Shown piece after piece: positions 20,321-31,295 of a DNA stretch of 64,000 nucleotides. Within the stretch, counting starts at the first letter, position 1. Each line of letters starts with the position of its first letter. The notes under the pieces are model-generated. The model ran no database searches, was not told where the DNA came from, and worked only from the letters and a program-made list of their open reading frames with translations. Source of the stretch: Wolfiporia cocos (taxonomy: Eukaryota; Basidiomycota; Agaricomycetes; Polyporales; Phaeolaceae); assembly GCA_029448655.1 (NCBI GenBank), contig JACCLO010000032.1, forward strand, positions 62,001-126,000, in the 5' to 3' direction. The translations under genes and the position numbers were made by a program.

Positions 20321-21185
20321 ATGACGCTGGCAAAACCCGTGAAGTGCAATGCACTAATCGACTCAGGAGCAATGTCAAACCTGATCCACAGCAGAGTGGT
20401 AGAAAAATACAAGGTGCCCACGCAACCCTTGAAGAACCCGATTATCGTCAAAAATGTTGACGGAACAGAAAACAAAGATGGGCGAATAGACCGAGAAGCC
20501 ACCATACTACTACGATATCCGAAGACCCAGAAAACGCGAAAGGTCCGATTCTTGGTAGGATCGATCGGAACAGAGAATATGATTCTAGGGTATGGATGGC
20601 TAAAAGACGAAAACCCCACAATCGACTGGAAGGACCAAACAGTCGATGTACGATCAATACTAGGGGCAGAAGAAAAGAAACCGGAAGCCACGATCCAAAT
20701 GGATACGGTGGAAATGGTAGTTGCTCCAGAAGGGAAAATTCCGACAAGGGGAACCCAAGAAGCCGCAGGGTATGACCTTTACGCTGCAGAAGAAACCGAG
20801 ATTCCCGCCGGAGGATGGAAACTCGTCTCCACAGGAGTAAAAATGAAGATCCCGAAGGGATCGTATGGAAGGTTGGCCGGACGATCAGGCAACACCCTCA
20901 GACACGGACTGGTAGTACAGGCCGGAATCATAGACTCGGACTACCGAGGAGACGTCGGAGCCATCGTCTTCAACTATTCAGACAAAGCACATAGAATTAT
21001 CCCGGGCATGCGAATAGCCCAGATAATTTTCGAACGACACCTAACCCCCGACATTTTGGAGGTCGAGGACCTAGATGAAACAGAACGAGGGAGAAAGGAT
21101 TTGGATCTACGGACCAGCCAGAAGAAACAGCACAGCGGCTCTATACTCCTGAGGAGTACGAAGCGATCCGACGCTTTGCAAAGAT
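20321..21185 (+). pseudogene. Gypsy protease fused to dUTPase
   Basis: One frame holds the aspartic protease (LIDSGAMSNLIH, residues 12-23; ILGYGWL near 88-94) followed by a trimeric-type dUTPase, which would hydrolyse dUTP and limit uracil in cDNA. dUTPase motif 1 is AAGYDLYAA (about 148-156), motif 2 GRLAGRSG (183-190), motif 3 AGIIDSDYRGDVGAIVFNYS (201-220), motif 4 RIAQII (231-236). Motif 5 (KGFGSTD) is present but only in the -1 frame from about 21094, so a single-base shift cuts the domain at its last motif. dUTPase-bearing Gypsy elements have been reported in white-rot basidiomycetes. Confidence 0.9.
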
Positions 21186-21406
21186 AACCCTAGGATCATA
21201 GGAGAGAAAGGGGAAACACGAAAGAAGTTCCGAACAAAGATACAAATCATCAATGCTGTCAGGAAAGCGCTGACGAAGTCCCAAGAATTCGCACAGAAAA
21301 ACCCCTGAACCAGAACGAACAATTGAGGAAATGGTCCCGAAACACCTACTAGACTTACCAAGGTGTTCAGTAAGGAGTCCGCAGCGGCGTTCCCCCCGTC
21401 GAGACC

Positions 21407-22766
21407 ATGGGACCACGCAATCGAATTAAACCCGATTTCGTGCCGAAGGACTGCAAAGTCTATGCACTGTTGCCTAAAGAGCAACAGGCGCTGGACGAAT
21501 TCCTAAAAGAAAACCTGGCCAAGGGATTCATAGTCCCTTCAAAATCCCCGATGGCGTCACCATTCTTCTTCGTCCCAAAGAAAGACAGCGGCCTACGACC
21601 CTGTCAAGATTATCGATATCTGAACGAAGGAACGATAAAGAACGTCTATCCCTTGCCATTAATCTCGGAGCTCCTGGAAAAGCTAAAAGGAGCAAAGATT
21701 TTCACGAAAATGGACCTTAGAGCGGGGTACAACAACGTGCGAATCAAGAAAGGAGACGAATGGAAAGCGGCCTTCAAAACAAACCGAAGGTTGTACGAAC
21801 CCACGGTTATGTTTTTCGGATTGTGCAATGCACCCGGGACCTTTCAGGCAATGATGAACGAAATCCTGAAAGAAGAAATCTTCGAAGGATGGGTGCTTGT
21901 TTACATGGACGATATCCTCATTTTCTCAGAAGACGAGAAAACACACAAGGAACGGGAACGGCGAATCCTTCAGAGATTGGTGGATAACCATCTCTTTGTG
22001 AAACCCGAGAAATGCGCCTTCGGTGTCGACAGAGTCGAATTTCTAGGACTAGTCATCACCCCAGGAAACATCCAGATGGACCCAGCGAAACTCAATAGGA
22101 TTAAAGAGTGGCCGACTCCCCGAAATCTCAAGGAAGTCAGATCCTTCCTAGGATTTGCAAACTTCTATCGGAAATTTATCGATCACTACTCAACGCACGC
22201 CCGACCCCTGGTGGATCTCACGAAAACGGTCACAGGGACAGGATTCCAGTGGACGGATAAAGAACAAAAGGCGTTCGACTTCATGAAGCAGGCATTCACA
22301 ACGGCGCCCGCACTAGGAACGCCAGACAAGGAGAAACCATTCATCCTCGAAACAGACGCATCTCAGTTTGCCACAGGGGCAGTGCTAAAACAGACAGATG
22401 AAACGGGGCGTGAAACGGCCAGTGGGATATCTCTCACAATCCCTGACATCCACAGAACGGAACTACGAAATCTATGATCGCGAACTACTCGGAATAGTCC
22501 GAGCACTAGAAGAATGGCGGCACCTGTTAGAAGGAGCACCGCATCGGATCTTGATCCGAAGCGATCATCAGAACCTGACGTACTGGAGAAGCGCACAGCG
22601 CCTAAATCGGCGACAAGCGAGATGGCATCTATTCCTCTCGCAATTCGACCTGAAATTACAACACATCCCCGGGAGGAAACTAGTCATGGCCGACACATTG
22701 TCCAGGTTGTATCACCTAGACGAAAGCAACGAAGACAACGAGGGAATCACCATGATTCCAAATTGA
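21407..22766 (+). pseudogene. Gypsy reverse transcriptase and RNase H
   Basis: The RT frame (21407-22477) shows [20 protein letters not shown], the YMDD catalytic box ([11 protein letters not shown], residues 164-174) and [12 protein letters not shown]. RNase H starts in the same frame ([13 protein letters not shown]) and is shifted by one base near 22420 into the frame 22398-22766 ([35 protein letters not shown]). The shift is the only break in this block. Confidence 0.93.
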
Positions 22767-22799
22767 ACTCGTCGTCCACGCAATCCAGATCCCGATCAT

Positions 22800-24240
22800 C
22801 GATCGAATCAAGAACGCCAACGATCAAGATGAATCTGCGGAACAGGCCGATCCGTGCTCTAGGGGGCACAGACGAATTCCCCGCAAGAACCACCGCAGAT
22901 GAATGGCAACAAACGGATGGGATACTGCTCTACAGGGGCAGGATGTACGTGCCAAAGATGAGGGCCTTCGACGGGACGTCATTTCAAAATACCACGACAC
23001 GATCCCGGCCGGACACCCTGGGATCTGGGGTACAACAGTACAGGTAAGACCCACTTTTGGTGGCCTGACATGGGAACAATGATACCGGAATACGTCCGAG
23101 GCTGTGCAATCTGTCAACAGATGAAACCTGATAGGAACCCGCTAAAACCCCCTTTACAGCCAATACCGACACGGGAGGACGCCCTTCCCTTCTCACAGTG
23201 CTCGGTCGATTTTGTCACCGACCTGCCAAGAGTCGGAAAATATGACTCCATGATGGTGATTGTCGACCATGGCCTATCCAAGGCCATCTCTCTCACCCCA
23301 TGCGACAAAACAATCACGAGCGAAGGGGCCGCAGAAATATTCCATCGAAAGATATACTCACAATACGGCATTCCCCGAAAGATCATTTCAGACAGGGGAC
23401 CACAGTTCGCATCGAAACTGTTCAAGGAATTATGGCAAGCTGCAGGGAACGGAATCTGCGATGAGTACGGCGTACCATCCACAGACCGACGGACAAACGG
23501 AAAGGATGAATCAACAAATCGAAGTGTACCTTCGTATCTATTGCATGAACGACCCTTTCCAATGGGTACAACGACTACCCGACGTCGAATTTGCGCACAA
23601 CACCAAGCGAACCGAAAACTGACCTGCGCCCCTTGAAATAATCTTGGGTTATATTCCAAGGGGATTCCCAGACTACGACAGGGTAGGAAACGTCCTGGCA
23701 GCAGTTGACAGGATCAAAAAGATCAAAGAGGCGCGAAAGATGGCATTCATCGCGCACGAACTAGCTCAGAAAAGAATGGCGGACGTTTCCTCCGAGGAAT
23801 TACCGAAGCTCGAGAAAGGAGACAAGTTTTGGCTCGACGCAAAGAACCTAACCATCCCCTACGAATCTAACAAGCTAGCACCAAAAAGGGAAGGACCCTT
23901 CACATCACAGAAAGATGGGACCACGACATACCGGCTGCAGTTACCGGCGAACTGGAAAATTCATCCGGTATTCCATGCTGCCTTACTAAAACCATTCAAA
24001 GAAACAAGGGTGCACGGACCCAATTACCTACGGCCGCCACCTGATATCATCAAGGGACAGGAGGAATACGAAGTCGAAGCCATCTTGGCTGACAGATGGA
24101 AAGGAAAGAAGCATCAATACTTCGTCAAGTGGAAAGGCTATGCCACGGCCGACAATTCATGGGAAGACGAGGCGAACTTGGAGCACTCCAAGGAGCTGAT
24201 AAAAGACTACCACAGGACGAGAGTCAGGACAACCCCGACA
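22800..24240 (+). pseudogene. Gypsy integrase with C-terminal chromodomain
   Basis: HHCC zinc region (YHDTIPAGHPG about 22987-23020, then CAICQQMK), catalytic Asp in VDFVTDLP, second Asp in [12 protein letters not shown], and the [15 protein letters not shown] segment, which is shifted one base near 23447. The frame resumes at 23644. A chromodomain follows at residues about 141-190 of that frame (YEVEAILADRW, YFVKWKGY, NSWEDEANLE; about 24064-24213). Chromodomains in this position steer integration to methylated histone H3 in chromoviruses. Confidence 0.92.
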
Positions 24241-24262
24241 CTCGAAAACAGGACAGTAATAG

Positions 24263-25368
24263 TATGTCGACGACTCGCCACCAGCTCCCCCGCCGAACCA
24301 CGACCCCCGGCGATGCAGATCGTCGAGAAGGCCGACCGCGAGGTACGCCACCAAGAAGGTACTCCCCCCAGCATCTGCAGAGTAGACACGCCCTCCTCTG
24401 GTACAGGGCCGAGGGACCTTTTGCTGGCCGAGCCGATGGCTGGTCGGCCCTCTTCGACATCGCGCAGGACCTCACACACGTCTACAGCTCGTACCAGAAC
24501 ATCACCGAGGACCTTGTCCGAATGGAGGGGCAGATCAGAGCGCAGAGAGAGGGACTCGAATTACTCACCAACAGACTTATCGACAGATTGGCCGCCACCA
24601 CGACGGCCCGACTACGACACGCGCTCAACGACTTCGAGGATCGCGAGCACGTTACTCCCGGTCGACCCGAATACACACCACGACCCGCCTGCTTTTTCAC
24701 CCCCGACGAACGACGCCGAGTTGCAAGGCCGTTTGATTTTATGGAGGGCGATAGAGTATTATTTCCACTGCCTACCAAGACTCAGAGAGCCCGCCGAACA
24801 GGAGTTAGAGACCCGACGCCACGTATTCCTGGTATGGGAGGCAACGGGAGACGTGACACCACCTGCACGCCCGACGAGCCCTAGGGCTACCCCAGAACGA
24901 CAGCGAAGAGCGAATAGCACGCCGCCTATTCGACGATCTCCATCGGTGCAGAGCATTACCCGCGAGGAGTCGAGCGAGGTGCGAGGGAGCACGAACGAGA
25001 CACCGCCTCCTTACCCACATGGGCGCAACGGAACCTCCACCGCGCCGCTCACCACTGGAGATACCGACACAACGAATATCTCAGAGATATCCCTTTTCCT
25101 ACGGGTACCAGCAAGGCCCTCGCCTGAACAACCCTGTCGGCAGTGCGGATCCGCTAGCCACTGGATCCTCGACTGCCCCGACTATATTTGCAGAGCTTGT
25201 GGGCTCAATCAACCAGGTCATCGACAGAATGAATGCCGCCAACACTTCGTATGGCGAACTCCTACGACCCGTCCCTCAGCGGGAACGGCGACATCTACAA
25301 TGAACAGGACGCCGAGGCACTCTGAAGAGAGGAACTTGGAAAATTCGTCGAGGCCGACGAATGCCTAG
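24263..25368 (+). CDS. Third ORF of the gypsy element: coiled coil plus knuckle-like cysteines
   Basis: Downstream of the chromodomain two overlapping frames stay open. From ATG 24263 one frame gives a protein-like stretch with heptads (LTHVYSSYQNITEDL, RAQREGLELLTNRL). The other gives LILWRAIEYYFHCLPRLREP, Pro/Ser/Thr-rich sequence, and two closely spaced knuckle-like motifs CRQCGSASHWILDC and CRACGLNQPGHRQNEC near 25134-25238, ending at 25368. A single-base shift near 24700 would join them. A CCHC-type protein downstream of pol is not part of the standard gag-pol layout. Function unknown; a nucleic-acid-binding accessory protein is a guess. Confidence 0.5.
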
Positions 25369-25379
25369 GGAGGGGCTGA
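25368..25379 (+). other. Polypurine tract of the dUTPase gypsy element
   Basis: GGGAGGGGCTGA abutting the 3' LTR at 25380. Confidence 0.65.
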
Positions 25380-26085
25380 TGTTACGGTTATTTTAATTTT
25401 TCGAATATCGACAGAACTCACCACCGGGCGAATACGATACAGGGACTTGTTGCGCAACCAACCCCTGGCTACTCGTGACTCTACTGGGCGCATCCCCAGT
25501 TGTATTAGCATGTAGGGCGCGTTTCACCTTTGGCAGATCCAACTCTGCCACCGTTTCACCTTCATCGTTTATTAGCTTATAGATGGTGTTCAACCACCAT
25601 CATCCCTATCTATCGTTTCGGATACATCACTACATACTTATCAAACGTTTGATACTATAGCGTAGATAGTAGCGGTGGCATCTGGGATGGACTTGACCCC
25701 TAAAACCCAGCGTAGTATAAAAGCTCATGTACTTATTGTCAAGGCTCTTCAGCTCGACCTTGTTGTATAAACAAGAAGTCTTATACTTGTTCTCAAACGT
25801 AGGAAACTACGCTCAGTATTTCTCACTCGAGCAACCAAACGACTAAGTCCTCGAAGTGCACACTGACTTCTCGGACTTAGGCGAGTCTTATATTCTATTC
25901 GACTCGCACCTGAACAGATTATATCCTCTAACGCGTATTGGATATTATACGATCTCCTAGGAACTTCACCTAGGACTTGAAGGCATCTAACGAGCATTTG
26001 CCTTGCATACGGCTATACGCCCACGTGCAGAAGAACGATCTATATTCGCGACTCGAATATACGAACGGGTGTTCGACCCGTAACA
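25380..26085 (+). repeat. 3' LTR of the dUTPase gypsy element
   Basis: 706 bp, nearly identical to 17643-18350, ends GACCCGTAACA, followed by the target duplication GGGAG. Confidence 0.95.
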
Positions 26086-26090
26086 GGGAG

Positions 26091-26357
26091 GGGCTGCTGA
26101 TCTACTGGTGTCTGCTGCCTGAGAATTGGCACCTGACTCAGGGGGATTCTAACAGTACTCCTCCCTCATCGTGGTGCAAGAGGAAAGGGTCTGCATGCAA
26201 CTATACGTTGAGTCTCACACTGCATGGGCAAGCACGCGGAGATGACGCTGACAGCTCTTCCATGGCCGTTGAGGACTCTGGTGCGACGGATGTGTCGGCC
26301 GAGCGGACGGGTGCGGACCAAGTCAAACGCATCATTATCAAGGAGCAGTATTGCTAG
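26091..26357 (+). pseudogene. Host ORF, part 3 and stop codon
   Basis: Encodes LLIYWCLLPENWHLTQG, a Ser/Asp-rich stretch and a C-terminus KRIIIKEQYC ending TAG at 26355-26357. In frame with parts 1 and 2 after virtual excision. No known family recognised. Confidence 0.65.
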
Positions 26358-27234
26358 ACTGTCATGAGCATGTCACGACCATGTGCCATAATAGCTTAAG
26401 TACTGAGACCCACCGATGCCAACAGAGTTGGCATTGTGCCCTTTTGGTGCAATGGTTATTGCATTACGGCTGGAGAATTGTATTGGGTCCACACCAGCAC
26501 GTGATATAGACCAAATGCATCAATGAAATCGTTCACTACATCAAGATCAATGCCTACCTCGAGAAGCACAATATCCCCCACTATGCTTTGGCTAAGATGC
26601 TGTACGGCGAGGACCTGGGGAGACGTCATTTTCCACGTCACCATATCTGCAAACAGCCAAGTATATTAAGAATGGACCGCAGAATGAGCGAAGCCACATG
26701 CAAATCGTTCTCGACATTGTCAGAGAGCCAACATATCCATACAATATATGAGGAATCATCAACCTGTGGTGACACCGTTAAAACCATGCTTAGAGACATG
26801 TGAGCTGGGGTCATGCAATCCATACCGCTGACCACTGTGGCATATTGCTCGAGATTGTATTTGCATCGTGATTACACAAGTTGCAATCATATGACTGCTC
26901 GGATCTCAAGCCGGTGTATACCGCCTTTCGATGCAGCCACACAGCGTCAGATTTCAATGTGCAATATTACAATCTGGCCTTGCAGCTTGTTGCACCATCG
27001 AACATCTGCAAGTGTTGCTGCCCATATAATCACGACAAAGGTACATAATTCAAAACAGGTGCAAGGGAGTCATACATGTCTAATGCAAAAAAAGGAAAGC
27101 ACGGACCACCGCCAGTGTCTGGATTTAATTTAACTGGGCTGTGGCTGATCTGATGCCTCCGTATGCGACTTCAGACTGTCTGCATGGTGTCCAGCGCGCA
27201 ACAATGCATCGCTTGCAAATCACCGAAACCATGA
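26358..27234. other. No gene recognised
   Basis: Only short ORFs without domain signal. Confidence 0.4.
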
Positions 27235-28442
27235 TCAGCCGTAGTATTTTTGGTTGTATGCATTGCTGGTATAGTCACATCGAGAATGGAAACTACATAC
27301 AAATGTAGCGAGAGAAGGAGGAGTGAAGCATTCTTTGAAACAACGATCAGACATGGGTTTCTCGTGGCCACCACGAATCAAGCAGTTCGCGGTCATCCTC
27401 AGCTTCAATTGGACCACAGGGCCGACCAGGCCAACCGATGGACTCGTTGCGCATCGCAGGGTAGAATACCTTGAACTGGCTTTGCCCGCCCAATCCAAGG
27501 CGACAACCTTGATCTCCGCTTTTTCTTCGTCAACGATCCGCGCCATGATATTGCTCGACCTAAGGTCGCCGTGTACGAAGCCCTTTTTCTTGAGCAATTT
27601 CAGAACATTCTCCAATGATTCCCGTATAGCCTTACGGCACAGAGGGGTTAAATCACGTAAGAGGTCGTGTAAGCGCTTCCAATCCCCATCCAAGTGGTCC
27701 ATGATGTAGGCAACAGGAGCACCTTCCAAGCAGACACACCCATGGAGGGTAGGCACGAGGCCTTCCTTCGCCAGAAGTCGATGTATGTCTTCGCCATAGG
27801 AACCGCTGACAAGCTTGACAACCACAGGTGTCTGCTCCGGCAACTTCTCCCGTGCAGAGGTCGTCGACAACGTTGCTGTGAACAGCACTCGGTTGTTGAG
27901 ATCGACGACAAGAGGCTTCTTGAATGTGAGGGTCCCAGTGCTTGGTTTGTCGGCAGCGGTTGTCGGCAGCGGTGTCGGCATACAGCGTGCAGGATGAGTA
28001 GATTTGAGGGGTGCCACAAGGGAATGAGGGTGGTTCAGCGGTTGATGAAGCCAGCCTGTAGGACGACATTAACCTGATCCCACAGTGGCATTATTGTGTT
28101 GGGCAACGTACTCCTTCAGCTCCTCTACTCCTTTAGCGAGCGCATACAGCAACCGTGCGAGCTGATTCTGTCGCTCTTTGGTGACGTCTGGTAGCATACA
28201 ATACATTGCACTTAGTGGTTCCACTATGTAATCCTCTCCATCATAAAAACCGCCCTGCATGGACAGATGGGGTCCTGTGTGATAATCATAAGGGCGCCCA
28301 AGAACATGTATGTTTGGTTCAAAGTACATACCCAACAAGCATGGGAGAAACATTGGTGCACCCGCCTTCATGCACATCGAAGAGTTTTGACCACAATCGA
28401 GTAGTCGTGCGCCACTTGCATGTAGACGTCATAGCCAGTTTC
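27235..28442 (-). pseudogene. Kinase-like protein, C-terminal part
   Basis: Minus-strand exons at 28442-28069 and 28017-27235. The second shows a degenerate protein-kinase fold: PVVVKLV (beta-3 Lys, residues 64-70), catalytic loop HGDLRSSN (149-156) and LDWAGK in place of DFG (174-179). This pattern is typical of the large basidiomycete kinase-like families often found in TE-rich DNA. The first exon (LPCLLGMYFEP, GGFYDGEDYIVEPL) matches the N-terminal domain of that family. A one-base frame change near 28370 and an unclear intron around 28020-28068 leave it uncertain whether the gene is intact. The solo LTR at 28443 separates it from its N-terminus. Confidence 0.75.
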
Positions 28443-29141
28443 TGTCACAGATTTGGGACATGCCACTATTTTTCCCGTATTTTTACCTATTTATCTGGTA
28501 TTTCTACAACCTTGTAGACATTTACGCTGCTAAGCGCCCGTCTACACGTACACGCAACCAAACAACACGTACACAACGCGGTATACGTCCACTTGTCATA
28601 ACAACACGTACATAACACGCTTGTACGCGTCAATGACTCAGCGGACTAACCTCCGGTGTCACGCGCCTTACTCATATCCCGATACCGGGCTATGTCAGTA
28701 CAATTGGATAAGCGGCCCGCTCGTTATCACATGCCAATGACCTTACGATTACTCATATCCCGATCCCGGAATATAATAATCACATGCATGGCTTACTAAC
28801 GTAGCTACAGCCACTTCCACAACATGGACCTACGGTCCAAACAAACGATCTTACTGGTTGCGGCCATTACCGGCGCACATGGTCTATGGTAGTTTACGAC
28901 TAAACCATATTAGTTATGTCTGCGCACAGACCACCTTCATGTTTGGCTCCCTTACCGGTAACCAAACAAAACATGTATATAAGTAGGGCTATCACTGCGG
29001 ATAAGCCTTAGATTTGTTCTCTGCATTCGCACAGTTACATACCATCTCTGCTTGCGCCCACTAGCCTCCTCACCAACTTCTGCAACATCTTCAAGTCGTC
29101 TATAAGGTTATAGTGTGAGTCCCACAGTCTAGTCTGTGTCA
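28443..29141 (+). repeat. Solo LTR, 699 bp, splitting the kinase-like gene
   Basis: Starts TGTCACAGATTTGGG, ends TAGTCTGTGTCA, flanked by GTTTC (28438-28442 and 29142-29146). TATA box TATATAAG at 28976-28983. Removing it continues the minus-strand frame for 23 more codons (GYDVYMQVAHDYS). Confidence 0.92.
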
Positions 29142-29623
29142 GTTTCGCCCGCCTCACGCTTGTCCTCACGCAGGCAAACTGGGAAGATCTCCTCCTCGTC
29201 CATGAACAACGTTTGCATCCGGTTTGCATACGGCACGGTCGAGTTTGGGAAAAAATTTGTGGTTGAGCCTAAAGTTAGGGGAGCAGTCCTTGAAACACAT
29301 GCGTTAAATTTCGCTGTGCGTGCGTTCTCATCGTCGAACGGGTTTCCCATCTCGTTGCACAATAAGGCGGCAGCACGGATGGAGGCAACCGCGATAGGGT
29401 CCATCGGTGGCTGAAGAAAGGTCTGTGCCAAGTCGAATTCGGAAAAAGACGAAAGAACATCGTGGAGCGTGCATATCGGCACACCGCTCTTTTTCAACGG
29501 ACGCATACATAAGATGGCTGCGCGGGTTCTTTGTACGTCTGCCCCAACGTCTCGTCTTGGCAAATTCTGATGGTGCAGGGGAGGGAGTTGAGCAGTACCC
29601 TGAAATAAAAGGCAAGGTTGCAT
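29142..29623 (-). pseudogene. Kinase-like protein, N-terminal part
   Basis: Minus-strand frame reading FSEFDLAQTFLQPPMDP and FVCNEMGNPFDDE-like sequence (exact: LLCNEMGNPFDDE), running into the LTR at REAGET. It joins in frame to 28437 and downstream, so this was one gene of roughly 500 codons before the LTR arrived. Confidence 0.65.
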
Positions 29624-29649
29624 TATTGTGTATTCAAATCATTCTGTTG

Positions 29650-31290
29650 TAACTTCTTTTGAGTGCATTGTCAGCTTCGGGGACTTAGGGGACGTCAGGA
29701 ATAGATAGCAGCCTAACTTGCCATATCTGGGAATCATCCTGGGCTGTTGAATATGTCACTTCCAAGTACTGCATTTCACCCAACTTCCTTCTCTCCTAGC
29801 GAGCAGACGCTGCACTTCGACCACAAGTCCCATAATACTCATAGCTAGCTTAGCACCAACTGTACCACGACCCTCCTCACTGGCAGAAGCGCGCAATATT
29901 CATCTTTTTTTAAAAGTTAAATCAAGCGGTTGACCTTTTTGGCTGCCTCCTCGACTAAGCTCTTTAGAGTTTTGTATTGAGGACGCGGCTTCTTGCGTGG
30001 TGATGATGGGGTGTCACTGGGACGTTTCAAACCCGATGACATGACACCGTGCTTGGGCTTGGGAGGGGGAGGGCTGTGGTGGTGGCAGTCAATAGGAGAG
30101 ATGCGAGTCTACCTATCAGTAAGCAAGAGTCACCACGCTGCACTGGACGGCAACCAGTGCTCCGGTGACCATATATGCATGGTGTCCAGGGTCCCATGCT
30201 GACAAACCAGTGTGCCGACTCGCGGCATCGGTGGCGCTGGGCGTTTACGATCCATATTAATCCCTTCCAATTCACGGCAAGCTAGTACGCGATCACGAAG
30301 TCGACTCTCACTCGCACTCAGAGTGAGAAGTCCGTTCATCTCGCGATCCCCGTCACCCAAATGCATCTGCACTAGCGAGGCACTTGTTCGCAAGGCACAG
30401 TGAGACACCACGCCCGTTCATCTCGCAATGATCGTCTAGGCTCGTGAACCCTTCGTGAATGGTGCACCTAGCAAGTCCCCTTCACGCTTTCATGTGTGCT
30501 GCGCACAGGCACCATTCTGATGCAGTTCCAGCCCACATAATGGCGGAGGTCGATAGCAAATCGGCTCACCAATGCGTGCTTTGATGCGTGCACAGCTGTG
30601 CTCATAGCCGATTTTATTGAGAAGTAAACCTAATCTTTCCGTGCCAAGAGACCCGCCGCAATGCCGTGAAACAATGTCTCAGGCTGTCGCCGTCATTGGA
30701 TATAAACTTATGTTACGGGTGTCAGAGAGCGTGTTCGGCAATGATGGAAGAAGTAACCATTCAACGAGAGTGTGGAAAATGGAAGATAGTGTGGCGCGCG
30801 GGATGGGAAGAGAAGGGTGCCACACCGGCGAGGAGTGGCCGCGCCCCAACAGTGGTCGAGATGAGCCCGATGGATGCATAACACAAGGTGCTCTGTATCG
30901 AGACGGTATGAACAAAGGAAGCTGGGTAGCGAGGTGTCACGGCGAATACTTTAGCTTCCTCATGCTGCGTTGGAATGCTAGGTGGTTTTGCACGGGGTTA
31001 TTGGCATACCATTGTTAGAACAACAAGTTATTTGAGTATCGAATGCCGGATGACGGTAGTTAGGTGAGAGTTACATGCATTGCACATATCACCTTCCGCT
31101 TGCAATGGTCATGTAAACTAACACTATCCCTTCTGAGGCGTGCGTGGACCGATCGCTTGTATACAGCTGTGTCTTGTTTCCTGTTTCATGCTACAGCTGC
31201 ATGTGATGATCAACATGCAATGATTTGTACTAGAGCGTTTGTGATATCGAGCGAACTCACCGCGTTCTCTACTATAACATGGTTGTATTC
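29650..31290. other. No gene recognised
   Basis: Several short ORFs on both strands (for example 30617-31018 plus) but no domain, no consistent intron pattern and no repeat ends. Confidence 0.4.
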
Positions 31291-31295
31291 CTTTC

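Larger units (their letters stand above)
17643..26085 (+). mobile_element. Complete Ty3/Gypsy chromovirus-like element with dUTPase, 8443 bp
   Basis: LTRs of 708 bp (17643-18350) and 706 bp (25380-26085) with target duplication GGGAG (17638-17642 and 26086-26090). Order on the plus strand: gag with a Gly/Pro-rich N part and a CCHC knuckle, protease, dUTPase, RT, RNase H, integrase, chromodomain, then an extra ORF with knuckle-like motifs. The LTRs differ by about four homopolymer indels and about five transitions, so insertion is recent. Several single-base frameshifts break the ORFs. Self-priming signals are present (18015-18025 and 18352-18362). Confidence 0.95.

Noticed and set aside
26430..26500. 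tRNA-like stretch with box A match TGGTGCAATGG
   Set aside because: No box B or T-arm at a suitable distance and no acceptor stem.
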